Of a stretch of 33,222 nt of DNA, positions 1-7,922 are shown in pieces. The stretch spans positions 1 through 33,222 of the forward strand of contig NZ_JAMQBK010000057.1 of assembly GCF_023701485.1 (NCBI RefSeq), given 5' to 3'. A program made the translations under genes and the position numbers. Origin of the DNA: Aporhodopirellula aestuarii (GTDB lineage Bacteria; Planctomycetota; Planctomycetia; Pirellulales; Pirellulaceae). The notes beneath the pieces were generated by a model that did no database searches, had not been told where the DNA came from, and saw only the letters and a program-made list of their open reading frames with translations. The number at the start of each line of letters is the position of its first letter. The first letter of the stretch is position 1.

Positions 1-574
1 TATTTCCGAACGGCTCCTTAGAGCGACACAGGGCCATGCCGCCGCCACGCAGGAGGCTTTCGGCGGAGTCCGCGTCGTAGGGTGCGACCACGCCACCGAT
101 GCTCACGCCGACGTGAATCGTTTGACCACCGATGAAAAAGGGCTCGCGTAGGAGATCAATGATTCGGTGGGCCAACATCCGCGACGCGACCGGTTGGCGG
201 CCACTTGTTTGCAGGACGGCGAACTCGTCTCCACCAAGTCGTCCGACCCTATCGCTTTGACGAATGGTGTGCTGAAGCCGGTGGGCAACCGCACGAAGGA
301 CCTCGTCACCGATATCATGCCCGAGCGTCTCGTTGACGGTTCGGAACCGATCGAGGGCAAGTAGTAGCAATGCGAACTCTTCGCCCTCACGGAGCGAGCT
401 GAAACGCTGCATCAGTGCTTCGTGAAACGCAGCCCGGCTCAGCAGATGTGTCAAATCGTCATCGCGAGCGGGTGGCAGGCCACAAAACCCTGGTTCAGCA
501 TCCAGCGGGCATGCTGCATCCTCTGCGTGAGCCGGGTTGGCCCAATTCGAGTTGGTCGTCAGGGTGCCGCTCAT
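1..574 (-). CDS. GGDEF-domain diguanylate cyclase, C-terminus cut by window edge
   Basis: The reading frame stays open to the left edge, so only about 191 N-terminal codons are visible. Proteins with this domain condense two GTP into the second messenger c-di-GMP. The entry motif DDLTHLLSRAAF lies near residues 39-50, the substrate region LDRFRTVNETLGHDIGDEVL at 74-93, and an intact GGDEF signature at 114-118 (RLGGDEFAV). RQSD at 105-108 sits exactly five residues before GGDEF and fits the RxxD product-inhibition site, so I infer an active, feedback-inhibited enzyme. Only about 38 residues precede the domain, with no sensor domain or membrane segment. An EAL or other domain could follow beyond the edge. 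ATG 574 is the only ATG, GTG or TTG between the upstream in-frame stop and the domain; no convincing Shine-Dalgarno precedes it. Confidence 0.88.
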   Translation of the reverse strand, partial: MSGTLTTNSNWANPAHAEDAACPLDAEPGFCGLPPARDDDLTHLLSRAAFHEALMQRFSSLREGEEFALLLLALDRFRTVNETLGHDIGDEVLRAVAHRLQHTIRQSDRVGRLGGDEFAVLQTSGRQPVASRMLAHRIIDLLREPFFIGGQTIHVGVSIGGVVAPYDADSAESLLRGGGMALCRSKEPFGN

Positions 575-887
575 GGGCGATGCGGATGATCCGAAGGGTA
601 GGAAACGCGATACGCAAAACCGATATCAATTCAATTAATAGGTTTTGCTTTGGCGTGACGTTTCCAACCGGTTCTGTCGCCTCCCGTTTTTTGGTTCCTC
701 GCGGCGACATGCTATTCTGCGATGGCATAATCGGCACATCTGGACCCTAGATTGCTCGTGTTGGATCAGGGCGTAGGCGTTTCAACCGCCCGGCGGGGCC
801 AAACGAAAATCGCCGTCCGAGAGTGATCTCGAACGGCGATTTTGCGGTGATTGCGAACAATCGAGAGTGTCGTGTTACCCGGGGCGA
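575..887. other. Intergenic region with one terminator hairpin
   Basis: This gap lies between the start of the GGDEF gene and the stop of the giant surface-protein gene, both on the minus strand. Its only clear element is the hairpin at 806-843. An 80-codon open frame (495-737, minus) overlaps the GGDEF start in another frame. It has a helix-like stretch (LLIELISVLRIAF) but no recognised domain, so it is not called as a gene. No convincing sigma-70 promoter was found for the GGDEF gene. Confidence 0.5.
806..843 (-). terminator. Intrinsic terminator behind the giant surface-protein gene
   Basis: A perfect 11-bp outer stem (aaaatcgccgt at 806-816 with acggcgatttt at 833-843) encloses, after one mismatch, a 5-bp inner stem (cgaga/tctcg) and a gtga loop. 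Read on the minus strand it lies about 45 bases after the TAA at 888-890 and ends in a T-rich run. The A/T-flanked symmetric form would also work in the other direction. Both flanking genes are on the minus strand, so it would also insulate the GGDEF gene from read-through. Confidence 0.85.
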
Positions 888-3800
888 TTACAGATTGCTG
901 AACAATTCGTCGATCGCAGCTGCGTACTCAGGGTAATCGCTGGTGATATCCGTGATCGAGTCGACATCTTCGAACACGAAGTCGTTGAGCCCACCGAACA
1001 GTTCAACGGCGACGTCGGAACCGTTTGCCATGAGCATGAACCGCTCTTTGCGAACGACCGCCGATTCCACATTGAGGTCGTCGTCAACAACCACGAGTAA
1101 CGCTTCGTCACGTTGCTGGTTGATCAGCAATTCGACGAACTTGGCGTCACCGAAGTCCCGGCCGACCAAAACGGTGTTTTGGATCAAAACGTTTTCGGGG
1201 GTGGCGGTGAAGAAGAACGTCGACATTTCACCAGGGGTGATCGTATCGGGCAGGTTCTCGGTTCCCGGTGGGGTCGAGACGACATTGCGTCCCGAGGTGA
1301 TGTACGTTCCTAAACTCTCGATGTTGAAGTTGCCTTGGAGGGCGTTGTCACCAACGAGTCCGCCGGTCTCAGGTACGGTGACGGGGATCACGCCAGTAGC
1401 TCCTGGACCGCTGACCTTCATGCCCGGTGGCAGGTTGTAGCGGATTTCGTAATTTCCTGGTGGGACGTTGTCGAACGTGTACCGGCCGCGGGTATCCGTC
1501 ACGGCGGTAAAGCTCGATCCCGATGCACCACCGACCGCAGTCAGTTGAACCCGCACACCAGCCAACGTCGTTTCGCCTGGTTCGTAGGCACCGCTTCGTT
1601 GCGGCGTCGCACCATTGGTGATCACTTGGCTAAGGTTGGTGATCGAATCCAGATAGAGTTGTCCGGTGACTTCCGATGGGATGAAGTTCTTAACATCGAT
1701 CGTAACCGTTGCCGTGTCCGATCCGCCTTGACCGTCGCTGACGGTGTAGATGAATGAATCCGGTCCGGAGTAATCGGTGTTCGGGGTGTAGGTGATGATG
1801 TTATTGGTGATCGAAATCGTTCCGTGGGACGGCCCATCGCCCGCAGCGACCGTCACGGTGATCGTGTCGGTTTCTCCACCGGGGTTTGGTGTGTCGTTGG
1901 CGAGCACATTGATTGGTTTGGCAATGTTCTTGATCACGTCAACAGAGTCGTCCACGGCGATCGGTGCGTCGTTGGTTGCACTGACGTTGATGGTGATCGT
2001 GTTGGTGGAGGTGCCCAGGGCGTTCGCCGCGGTGTAGGTCAGCGAAGTTTGGCCGAAGAAATCGGCATCCGGATCGTAGGTCAAGATGCCATTGCTGACC
2101 GATGCCGAACCGGCTCCGGGTTGCGTGATGGTGAACGTCACGTTGCCTGCTTGAGCATTCACAAGCGGAGCGAGGTTCAGCGTCACGTTTGCACCGTCTT
2201 CGACCGCGTTCAATGTGCCAGGGCTGGCGACAGGCGCGAGGATAACATCAATGATATTGATGTTGATTGTTTGTGTGTTCGAGGCGGCGGTGCTCGGATC
2301 CGTCACACGTACCTGGAGGGAGTCCGCACCGACTGCGTCGGTGTTGGTTTGATAGCGAAGCAGACCGTTGACGACACTTGCGACCCCCTTGGTGCCTTGG
2401 TTGACAACTTCGATGGTGAGAACGTCGTTCTCAGGGTCAGACGCCTTTGCGAGCACATCGATATCAACGAAACCGTTTTCCTGTACCGTCTGGTCGTCGA
2501 TCGTTCCGAGGGTCGGAGCATCATTGACTGCGTTGACCGTGAAGGTGACCGTCCCCAGATCGAAGGAGGTGGGGTCCGCAGTGATTGCGGCTCGGTACAC
2601 AACTTCTCCTCCGATACCGTTTTCGTCGGGGCCCAGCGTGAAGAGCAAGTTAGTGCCGCTGACGCTCGCAGTACCGAAACTGGCCTGTGATTCAATGCTG
2701 AACGTGAGAGGAACATTTCCCTCGACCGTCGTCAAAGTGCTCAAATCAACGGTGATTGTTTGAGCGCCTTCGTTGACAGCGGGCTCGGTGCGGTCACCGG
2801 CAACGGGCGCGTCCTGAACGTCGACGATGTTGATACTGATCGAAGCATTGTCGGATACCGCACCGTTGGCGTCAGTGACACGGTATTGAAACGCGAAATT
2901 CCCCTGTGCTGCCGTGGCCGTCGAAGTGACAACGATCTGATTGTTGACCACCTGGACGGTTCCCAGCGGAGATGAAAATCCGGGTGCCAAACTCACCAGC
3001 AGATTTTCGGTCGGAGTTTCGACATCCGATGGTGGCGTTTGTCCGCCACCAGGCTGGAGCACGTTGATCGTACGGGAGGAGCCCTCATTGACCGCAAAAT
3101 CAAGATTGGTTGCCACGGGGCGATCGTTGACCGAAGTGATCGTCACGTTAATGATGCCGTCGTCACCGCCGTCGGCGTTGCTCGCATTGTAGGTGATTGT
3201 GGCGGTACCAAAATCGTCTTGGGCCGGTGTGTACAGAATCTGATTACCGGAAACCCTAACCGTCCCGAGTCCCGAGGTGACCTGGGCGCTGTTGAGTGTG
3301 AAACCGGTGCCCGTATTAACCGTAATCAGCCCTGCATCGGCGCCACCGAGGTCGGCGACCAGCACTTCGCTCGTTGCCGCTCCACCAACACTACTATTGT
3401 CTTCATCGATCGTGATACTCTTATCGCCAGCCGAAACGCCGGCTTGGTTGTTGACAACATTGACGGTGACGGTCGCGCTGGCGGATGTGAATTCACCGTC
3501 AGTGATGGTGTAGGTGAATGTGTCCGTTCCCGAAACCACGCCGCCGCTTGGGGTGTAGCGAATTTGATTACCTTCGACGGTGATCGATCCACGCGTCGGA
3601 TTAGTCGTGCCAGCAATCGATAATTCGCTGAGTGATTCGGTAAAATTCCCGCCGGCGTCATCGTTGGCGAGAACGGAAATCAAGATGCTGTCACCGACAT
3701 CGACCGACAAGGTGCCGGTGGACGGGTCATCGTTTGCGATTGGAGGGTCGTTGACAGCTGCGATCGTGACGGTGACGGTTGCTGTGGCGGTCCCGTCCGT

Positions 3801-5534
3801 TGCGGTCGTCGCTGTGTATGTGACTAGGTCCGTTCCGAACGCGTTCTCGTTCGGGGTGTAGGTGAAGACGCCCGTACTGCTAATCGAGGCGACACCGAGA
3901 TTGGTCGTTGAGTTCGTAACCGCGTACGTCGGTGTTTCGCCGGACAAAGCGGTTACGCTCAGTTGAACGGTTTCACCATCGGGGTCATCTTCTTGAACCG
4001 GCAAGTCCGCATTTGCGGCGGTAATGCCGGTTTGTGTGCCGGTGACATTGAGTCGGAATTCGGCATCTTCGTCCAGTCGAATGTCTTCCAACGCAACTGA
4101 TTCTTTACCGTTATCAGTTCCGTAGAGAAGGATGCCTTCGAAACCCGCGCGTGGCTCTGCCTTGGTGAGTTTGACGCCAACATCTGTCGCTGCCTTGACT
4201 GCTCGGACAGGAATGCTGAAGGCATCATACACCTCAGTACCGGTGAAACCCGGAATCAGAGTACGAAGGTTGCCAACAGGCCCGAGCGTACCGACCTCAT
4301 CGAAAATGTCTGTCCCGCCACCGTTCACGTTGACATCGAACGATCCGATGTTCCGGTTTTGGCCATAAATCAATGGCCCGAGGCCATCGTTAATGGATGG
4401 GACCGGTGGAATGTTGTTAGGGTGGTTTCGCATGAAGGTCTCGTACCTACCCACGAGCGTGTTGACGTTGAACACGCCATTTTCCTTCACGTTTTCTTCA
4501 ATTACGACAACGTTCTGCTCAACACCATTGACGGTGAGTCGAGTTCGAAAGGTTGGGATATCAACGCCCGCAAAGTCGAGTCCGTTGTATTCAACACGAA
4601 CCTCGTAGGGTGCTGCACCAGGCTCCGCGAACGCAGTGACGTCGATGTCATCGGCGGTGATGTTCAATTCACCTGGTTCATTCGTCAACTCGATGATCGC
4701 GTCTTTGATGCGTTGGGCGACAGCTGAGTCAGGTGCAGCGATGAACGATCCGACCGACATTTGGATTACTTCTGAATCGCCATCGTCGAAGAAAAATTCG
4801 ATCGTGTCGGTCGCCGAATTATTCGACAGAATTGAGCGGTCGAAATCGAAACCCTGGATTTCACCGACGGCGGGTTCAAGCACCCCGGTCTGGCCAACCA
4901 CAATGTTCGTGACCACTTGGAAGACACCGAAATCTTCCCGTGTGATGAAACGTCCGTCTTGAACTCCGATTTCGAGTTTGAAGATGTCCCCTTCGTTGAC
5001 GGTGTACTCAATGCCCGTTCCACCAGCATCAGTGGTGTATTGGCCAGTTTGCGTAATCACGCTGTCGTCAAGATTTCGCGGGGTGAGTTCCAGCCGAACG
5101 TCGAAAGTTTCGTCTGCACCCTCACCGCCGTTGAGTTGGTTGATCACCTGGAGCGCGTCGAGCGAGGAGACCAAGTGGTCCGCATTGACGTCAACAAAAC
5201 CGGCGTATTCCACCCCAGCTCCGGTTGGTTCGCCTTCGGGCGATTCGTTCATGTAGTTGATCACGCGAAGGGCGTCCAACGCCGTCACGTAACCGTCGTT
5301 ATTGACGTCGAATTTGTTCCAATAGTTGTGAGCGATGGCGTAGTCATCGACGTCGGTGTAATCCGGGACATCGGACGGTTCGACAACCACATCACCGGCC
5401 AAAAGTTGCCGCCGTTCGAGTGTTTCGCTGAGCAATCGACGCTTATTGGAAAGCGGGCCACGCGACCGGACTTCGCTGGTTTGGCGTGACTTCGTCGGAT
5501 TCACGCGGCGAAGGAGGTGACGCAGATTCTTCAT
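888..5534 (-). CDS. Giant secreted dockerin / cadherin-like repeat protein
   Basis: About 1548 residues from ATG 5534; the frame opens 55 codons further upstream, but the MKNLRHLL start gives the usual planctomycete N-terminus. There is no hydrophobic signal peptide. Instead a basic segment runs into LERRQLLAG (about residues 39-47), a motif I recall at the head of many large exported planctomycete proteins. Residues ~65-136 hold two EF-hand-like dockerin loops (DVNNDGYVTALDALRVIN and a second starting DVNADHLVSS), expected to bind calcium. Residues ~560-1300 carry seven or eight tandem cadherin-like/Ig-like repeats marked by linkers such as VNDPPIANDD, VNDRPVA and TNDAPIAVDD. Near ~1330-1420 is an SdrD B-like domain (AGVRVQLT, GRYTFDNVPPGNYEIRY). 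The acidic C-terminal domain is unrecognised. A surface adhesin or matrix role is likely; the ligand is unknown. Confidence 0.9.
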   Translation of the reverse strand: MKNLRHLLRRVNPTKSRQTSEVRSRGPLSNKRRLLSETLERRQLLAGDVVVEPSDVPDYTDVDDYAIAHNYWNKFDVNNDGYVTALDALRVINYMNESPEGEPTGAGVEYAGFVDVNADHLVSSLDALQVINQLNGGEGADETFDVRLELTPRNLDDSVITQTGQYTTDAGGTGIEYTVNEGDIFKLEIGVQDGRFITREDFGVFQVVTNIVVGQTGVLEPAVGEIQGFDFDRSILSNNSATDTIEFFFDDGDSEVIQMSVGSFIAAPDSAVAQRIKDAIIELTNEPGELNITADDIDVTAFAEPGAAPYEVRVEYNGLDFAGVDIPTFRTRLTVNGVEQNVVVIEENVKENGVFNVNTLVGRYETFMRNHPNNIPPVPSINDGLGPLIYGQNRNIGSFDVNVNGGGTDIFDEVGTLGPVGNLRTLIPGFTGTEVYDAFSIPVRAVKAATDVGVKLTKAEPRAGFEGILLYGTDNGKESVALEDIRLDEDAEFRLNVTGTQTGITAANADLPVQEDDPDGETVQLSVTALSGETPTYAVTNSTTNLGVASISSTGVFTYTPNENAFGTDLVTYTATTATDGTATATVTVTIAAVNDPPIANDDPSTGTLSVDVGDSILISVLANDDAGGNFTESLSELSIAGTTNPTRGSITVEGNQIRYTPSGGVVSGTDTFTYTITDGEFTSASATVTVNVVNNQAGVSAGDKSITIDEDNSSVGGAATSEVLVADLGGADAGLITVNTGTGFTLNSAQVTSGLGTVRVSGNQILYTPAQDDFGTATITYNASNADGGDDGIINVTITSVNDRPVATNLDFAVNEGSSRTINVLQPGGGQTPPSDVETPTENLLVSLAPGFSSPLGTVQVVNNQIVVTSTATAAQGNFAFQYRVTDANGAVSDNASISINIVDVQDAPVAGDRTEPAVNEGAQTITVDLSTLTTVEGNVPLTFSIESQASFGTASVSGTNLLFTLGPDENGIGGEVVYRAAITADPTSFDLGTVTFTVNAVNDAPTLGTIDDQTVQENGFVDIDVLAKASDPENDVLTIEVVNQGTKGVASVVNGLLRYQTNTDAVGADSLQVRVTDPSTAASNTQTININIIDVILAPVASPGTLNAVEDGANVTLNLAPLVNAQAGNVTFTITQPGAGSASVSNGILTYDPDADFFGQTSLTYTAANALGTSTNTITINVSATNDAPIAVDDSVDVIKNIAKPINVLANDTPNPGGETDTITVTVAAGDGPSHGTISITNNIITYTPNTDYSGPDSFIYTVSDGQGGSDTATVTIDVKNFIPSEVTGQLYLDSITNLSQVITNGATPQRSGAYEPGETTLAGVRVQLTAVGGASGSSFTAVTDTRGRYTFDNVPPGNYEIRYNLPPGMKVSGPGATGVIPVTVPETGGLVGDNALQGNFNIESLGTYITSGRNVVSTPPGTENLPDTITPGEMSTFFFTATPENVLIQNTVLVGRDFGDAKFVELLINQQRDEALLVVVDDDLNVESAVVRKERFMLMANGSDVAVELFGGLNDFVFEDVDSITDITSDYPEYAAAIDELFSNL

Positions 5535-5988
5535 CTGTTTTCTCGGCAATTCGGTGTGATGGGCTTGGTCGATGAGGGGATTTCGGAGGCTCGTACCAGG
5601 ATGGCAGCGTGCTCGTCGCCGACGAAGCGTTCTGTCAGGGGGTGGGGAAAAGTCGCTCCGCTCGCCGTACCTACGGTTGGTGCGGATAGCGTAATCCAAA
5701 ATCTTATCGCTGGTGCGAAAATCTGAATAGCACCGCTATCTTACCTAGAGCCCCCGGGTTATCAACGTTTGGCGGGAGGCTACGACCAGAAAGATGGCAG
5801 CGGTGCCGATTAGACGGATTATTCCGACGCAAAGTTCCAGAAAAGCTAAAGGATTCTGGACGAATAACCGAAGAAAGAACGCCTATTTGGGCCAGTTGCC
5901 GGCACCTTGGGAGGCATCCGACCACGGAGAAGAGCCACGTGTGACGTGGCGGTGGCGAGGTAGGAAATCCAGGTGGAGAAGCCGGATA
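5535..5988. other. Intergenic region upstream of the giant gene and downstream of the kinase gene
   Basis: It holds the possible minus-strand promoter at 5738-5765 and a 7-bp hairpin at 5934-5950 (gccacgt/acgtggc, 3-base loop) about 40 bases past the kinase stop. That hairpin lacks a following T-run, so it is only a weak terminator candidate. The open frame of the giant gene extends to 5699, but the extra residues are arginine- and proline-rich and not protein-like. No further gene seen. Confidence 0.5.
5738..5765 (-). promoter_or_regulatory. Possible sigma-70 promoter for the giant surface-protein gene
   Basis: On the minus strand TTGATA (5760-5765) is followed after 16 bases by TAAGAT (5738-5743), matching 5/6 and 4/6 consensus positions. 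Transcription from here would give a leader of about 195 bases before ATG 5534. Planctomycete promoters are poorly characterised, so this is only a pattern match. Confidence 0.3.
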
Positions 5989-6903
5989 CTACGACACAAA
6001 CGCGGTTTCAACCTTTTCGGTCAGGTTAAGAAATTCGTCGATCGACTTCAAACGATTATCCACGTTGGGTTCAATCATTTTCATGATCACCCGTGCCAAG
6101 CGGGGGTCGACTCGATCGCATCGTTCGAGCAGGTCGGTTGGAGCGGTGGTGTCGTGTTGCAAGGCGGCTCGCCCCGTGACGACTTCTCCTTGCCACGGAT
6201 GGCTGAACGTGAGCAAGCAATAGAACGTGACGCCGAGCGAAAAGACGTCGACTCGGGCGTCGGTGCGGCGGCGGCGAACGATCTCGGGCGACATGTACAG
6301 CGGCGTGCCGGTGCGATTGCCCGGCGCCATGAAAGGTGCAGTCGCTGGGACGGTCAATCCGAAATCAATCAGCTTCACACCCGAGACGACTTTCTGGTTG
6401 TTGCTCGGCAAGGTGCAGATGAAGTTTCGCGGGCACACGTCACGGTGAATGAATCCGCTGCGGTGCACGTAGGCGAGCGCTTCGGCCATCTCGCGCATCA
6501 AAACCAGCTGCATGCCGTCGATGAGTTCGAGCCGTTTGCGAACGATAATGTCCTGCATACTCGGGCCGCGAATGTACTCCATCACGATGATCCGCTCGCC
6601 TTTGCTCGTCACGCCATGTTCGTACGTTTTGACGATCAAATCGTGCTTCATTTGCAGCGCAATCTCGCCTTCCATCGGCTTGTTGAGCCCTTTGAACCGG
6701 GCTTCGAACAGCTCGAACTTTTCGGGATCGAGGATTTTGACGCCGACGTCTTCCTTGCGTTCGATGTCGTAGGCGACGAAGAAGTTACTCATCGTGCCCG
6801 TGGCGGCGGTGCGAGAGCGAGCAAAACGGGCATCGACGTCGATTTTTTTCAACGACGGACCGCCACCGGAGAACATTCCACGAAGAGAATCGAGCAAGCT
6901 CAC
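5989..6903 (-). CDS. Hanks-type protein kinase, soluble, translationally linked to accD
   Basis: A 304-residue protein that is almost entirely one kinase domain, with no membrane segment, PASTA or other sensor. Visible landmarks: invariant lysine in VGVKIL (K56), alpha-C glutamate in MEGEIAL (E80), catalytic HRD (153-155) with N160, DFG (180-182), and SPE (205-207) in place of APE. The glycine-rich loop is poor (ATGTMSNFF, about 35-42). The catalytic loop reads HRDVCPRN, so the lysine usual two residues after Asp in Ser/Thr kinases is Cys, with Arg just before Asn as in tyrosine kinases (HRDLAARN). The GTG start lies 4 bases after the accD stop, with GGGA about 9 bases upstream inside the accD end, so translational coupling is likely. 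I infer a cytoplasmic kinase; its substrate is unknown. Ser/Thr versus Tyr specificity cannot be settled by eye. Confidence 0.9.
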   Translation of the reverse strand: MSLLDSLRGMFSGGGPSLKKIDVDARFARSRTAATGTMSNFFVAYDIERKEDVGVKILDPEKFELFEARFKGLNKPMEGEIALQMKHDLIVKTYEHGVTSKGERIIVMEYIRGPSMQDIIVRKRLELIDGMQLVLMREMAEALAYVHRSGFIHRDVCPRNFICTLPSNNQKVVSGVKLIDFGLTVPATAPFMAPGNRTGTPLYMSPEIVRRRRTDARVDVFSLGVTFYCLLTFSHPWQGEVVTGRAALQHDTTAPTDLLERCDRVDPRLARVIMKMIEPNVDNRLKSIDEFLNLTEKVETAFVS

Positions 6904-6907
6904 GGCT

Positions 6908-7837
6908 TTATTTCCCGCAGTAGTCGATCACGCTGGCGATCTCGGTCTTCAGGGACCGACGATGCACGATGCGATCAATATATCCATGCTCAAGCAGAAA
7001 TTCGCTGGTTTGAAATCCTTCGGGGAGTTCAATTCCGATGGTTGCTTTGACGGTCCGCGGGCCGGCAAAACCGATCAGGGCCTTCGGTTCGGCAAAAATG
7101 AGGTCACCCAGCGATGCGAAACTGGCGGCAACACCACCCATGGTCGGATTGGTCAGCACGCTGATGAACAAGCCGCCCGCCTCGTGGTAGCGCGCCAGTG
7201 CCGCTGAGACTTTGGCCATTTGCATCAGCGAGAGGATGCCTTCGTGCATACGGGCCCCTCCACCGCTGGCGCTGATGATGATCAGTGCCAAGTTTTGTTC
7301 GGTTGCCCGTTCAATCAGCCGAGTCAGGCGTTCGCCGACGACGCTGCCCATGCTGCCCATGATGAACGCACTGTCGGTGACGGCGAAGGCGACCCGGCGG
7401 GCGCGGATCATGCCGGTGCCCGTTAGAACGGCGTCGGTCAATCCCGTGCGTTTTTGTTCGTTAACGAGACGCTCGGCATAAGACCGGCGGTCTTTAAATT
7501 CGAGCGGGTCGGTGGGTAACAACTGCTCATTCATCGGCTCGAACGTGCCCTCGTCGAGCACTTGCGCGATCCGTTCCCACGCACTGACGTAGAAATGGTG
7601 ATTGCATTTCGGGCAGACGTTGAGCTGTTGTTGGACTTCTTTGCGATACAGCGACGCACCGCAGCCATCGCATTTCAGCCACAGGCCTTCGGGGACGCCT
7701 TTTCGACGCGTTTTTCCGGCAGTAGACGCGCCAGCCTGATCGGCTGGGATGTTGCTCGTCGGGCCATCGGAATTCGACACGGGCATTTTGGGGGAAGGTG
7801 TGGCGCCAGCGGAATCAGCGGGAATCGTTGTGTCCAC
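6908..7837 (-). CDS. accD: Acetyl-CoA carboxylase carboxyltransferase subunit beta
   Basis: This subunit, with AccA, transfers the carboxyl group from biotin carrier protein to acetyl-CoA, giving malonyl-CoA for fatty acid synthesis in the cytoplasm. The family's four-cysteine zinc ribbon is clear: CDGC (C56, C59) and CPKC (C75, C78). The crotonase-like core follows, with [33 protein letters not shown] and [12 protein letters not shown], and the C-terminal [16 protein letters not shown]. At 309 residues the length is normal with a slightly long, low-complexity N-terminus. The GTG at 7837 is the longest start; ATG 7786 (MPVSNSD) would put the zinc ribbon nearer the usual distance. Neither has a clear Shine-Dalgarno. 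No accA is in the window. The kinase gene follows after 4 bases and ilvB precedes on the same strand. Confidence 0.96.
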   Translation of the reverse strand: MDTTIPADSAGATPSPKMPVSNSDGPTSNIPADQAGASTAGKTRRKGVPEGLWLKCDGCGASLYRKEVQQQLNVCPKCNHHFYVSAWERIAQVLDEGTFEPMNEQLLPTDPLEFKDRRSYAERLVNEQKRTGLTDAVLTGTGMIRARRVAFAVTDSAFIMGSMGSVVGERLTRLIERATEQNLALIIISASGGGARMHEGILSLMQMAKVSAALARYHEAGGLFISVLTNPTMGGVAASFASLGDLIFAEPKALIGFAGPRTVKATIGIELPEGFQTSEFLLEHGYIDRIVHRRSLKTEIASVIDYCGK

Positions 7838-7866
7838 AGGATGTCAACTCGAGGTATTCGAAAAGG

Positions 7867-7900
7867 TCTGCGTCGACCGCGGAGGGGCGCGGTCGCCAGA
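7867..7900 (-). terminator. Likely intrinsic terminator between ilvB and accD
   Basis: A 7-bp GC-rich stem (gaccgcg 7875-7881 with cgcggtc 7888-7894, six-base loop) is extended by tctg/caga pairing (7867-7870 with 7897-7900) across an internal loop. Read on the minus strand the stem is followed within two bases by TTTT. It sits in the 85-base gap after the ilvB stop, so accD and the kinase may have their own promoter. The T-run is short and termination may be partial. Confidence 0.5.
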
Positions 7901-7922
7901 CAGATTAGTCACAAACTACGTA

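Noticed and set aside
1824..2690. A 288-codon plus-strand frame opposite the cadherin-like repeats
   Set aside because: Antisense shadow of repetitive coding sequence; composition (Asp, Arg, Val, Gly repeats) mirrors the opposite strand.
5794..7050. A 418-codon plus-strand frame opposite the kinase gene
   Set aside because: The kinase motifs on the minus strand are decisive; the antisense product is His/Arg-rich without any recognisable motif.
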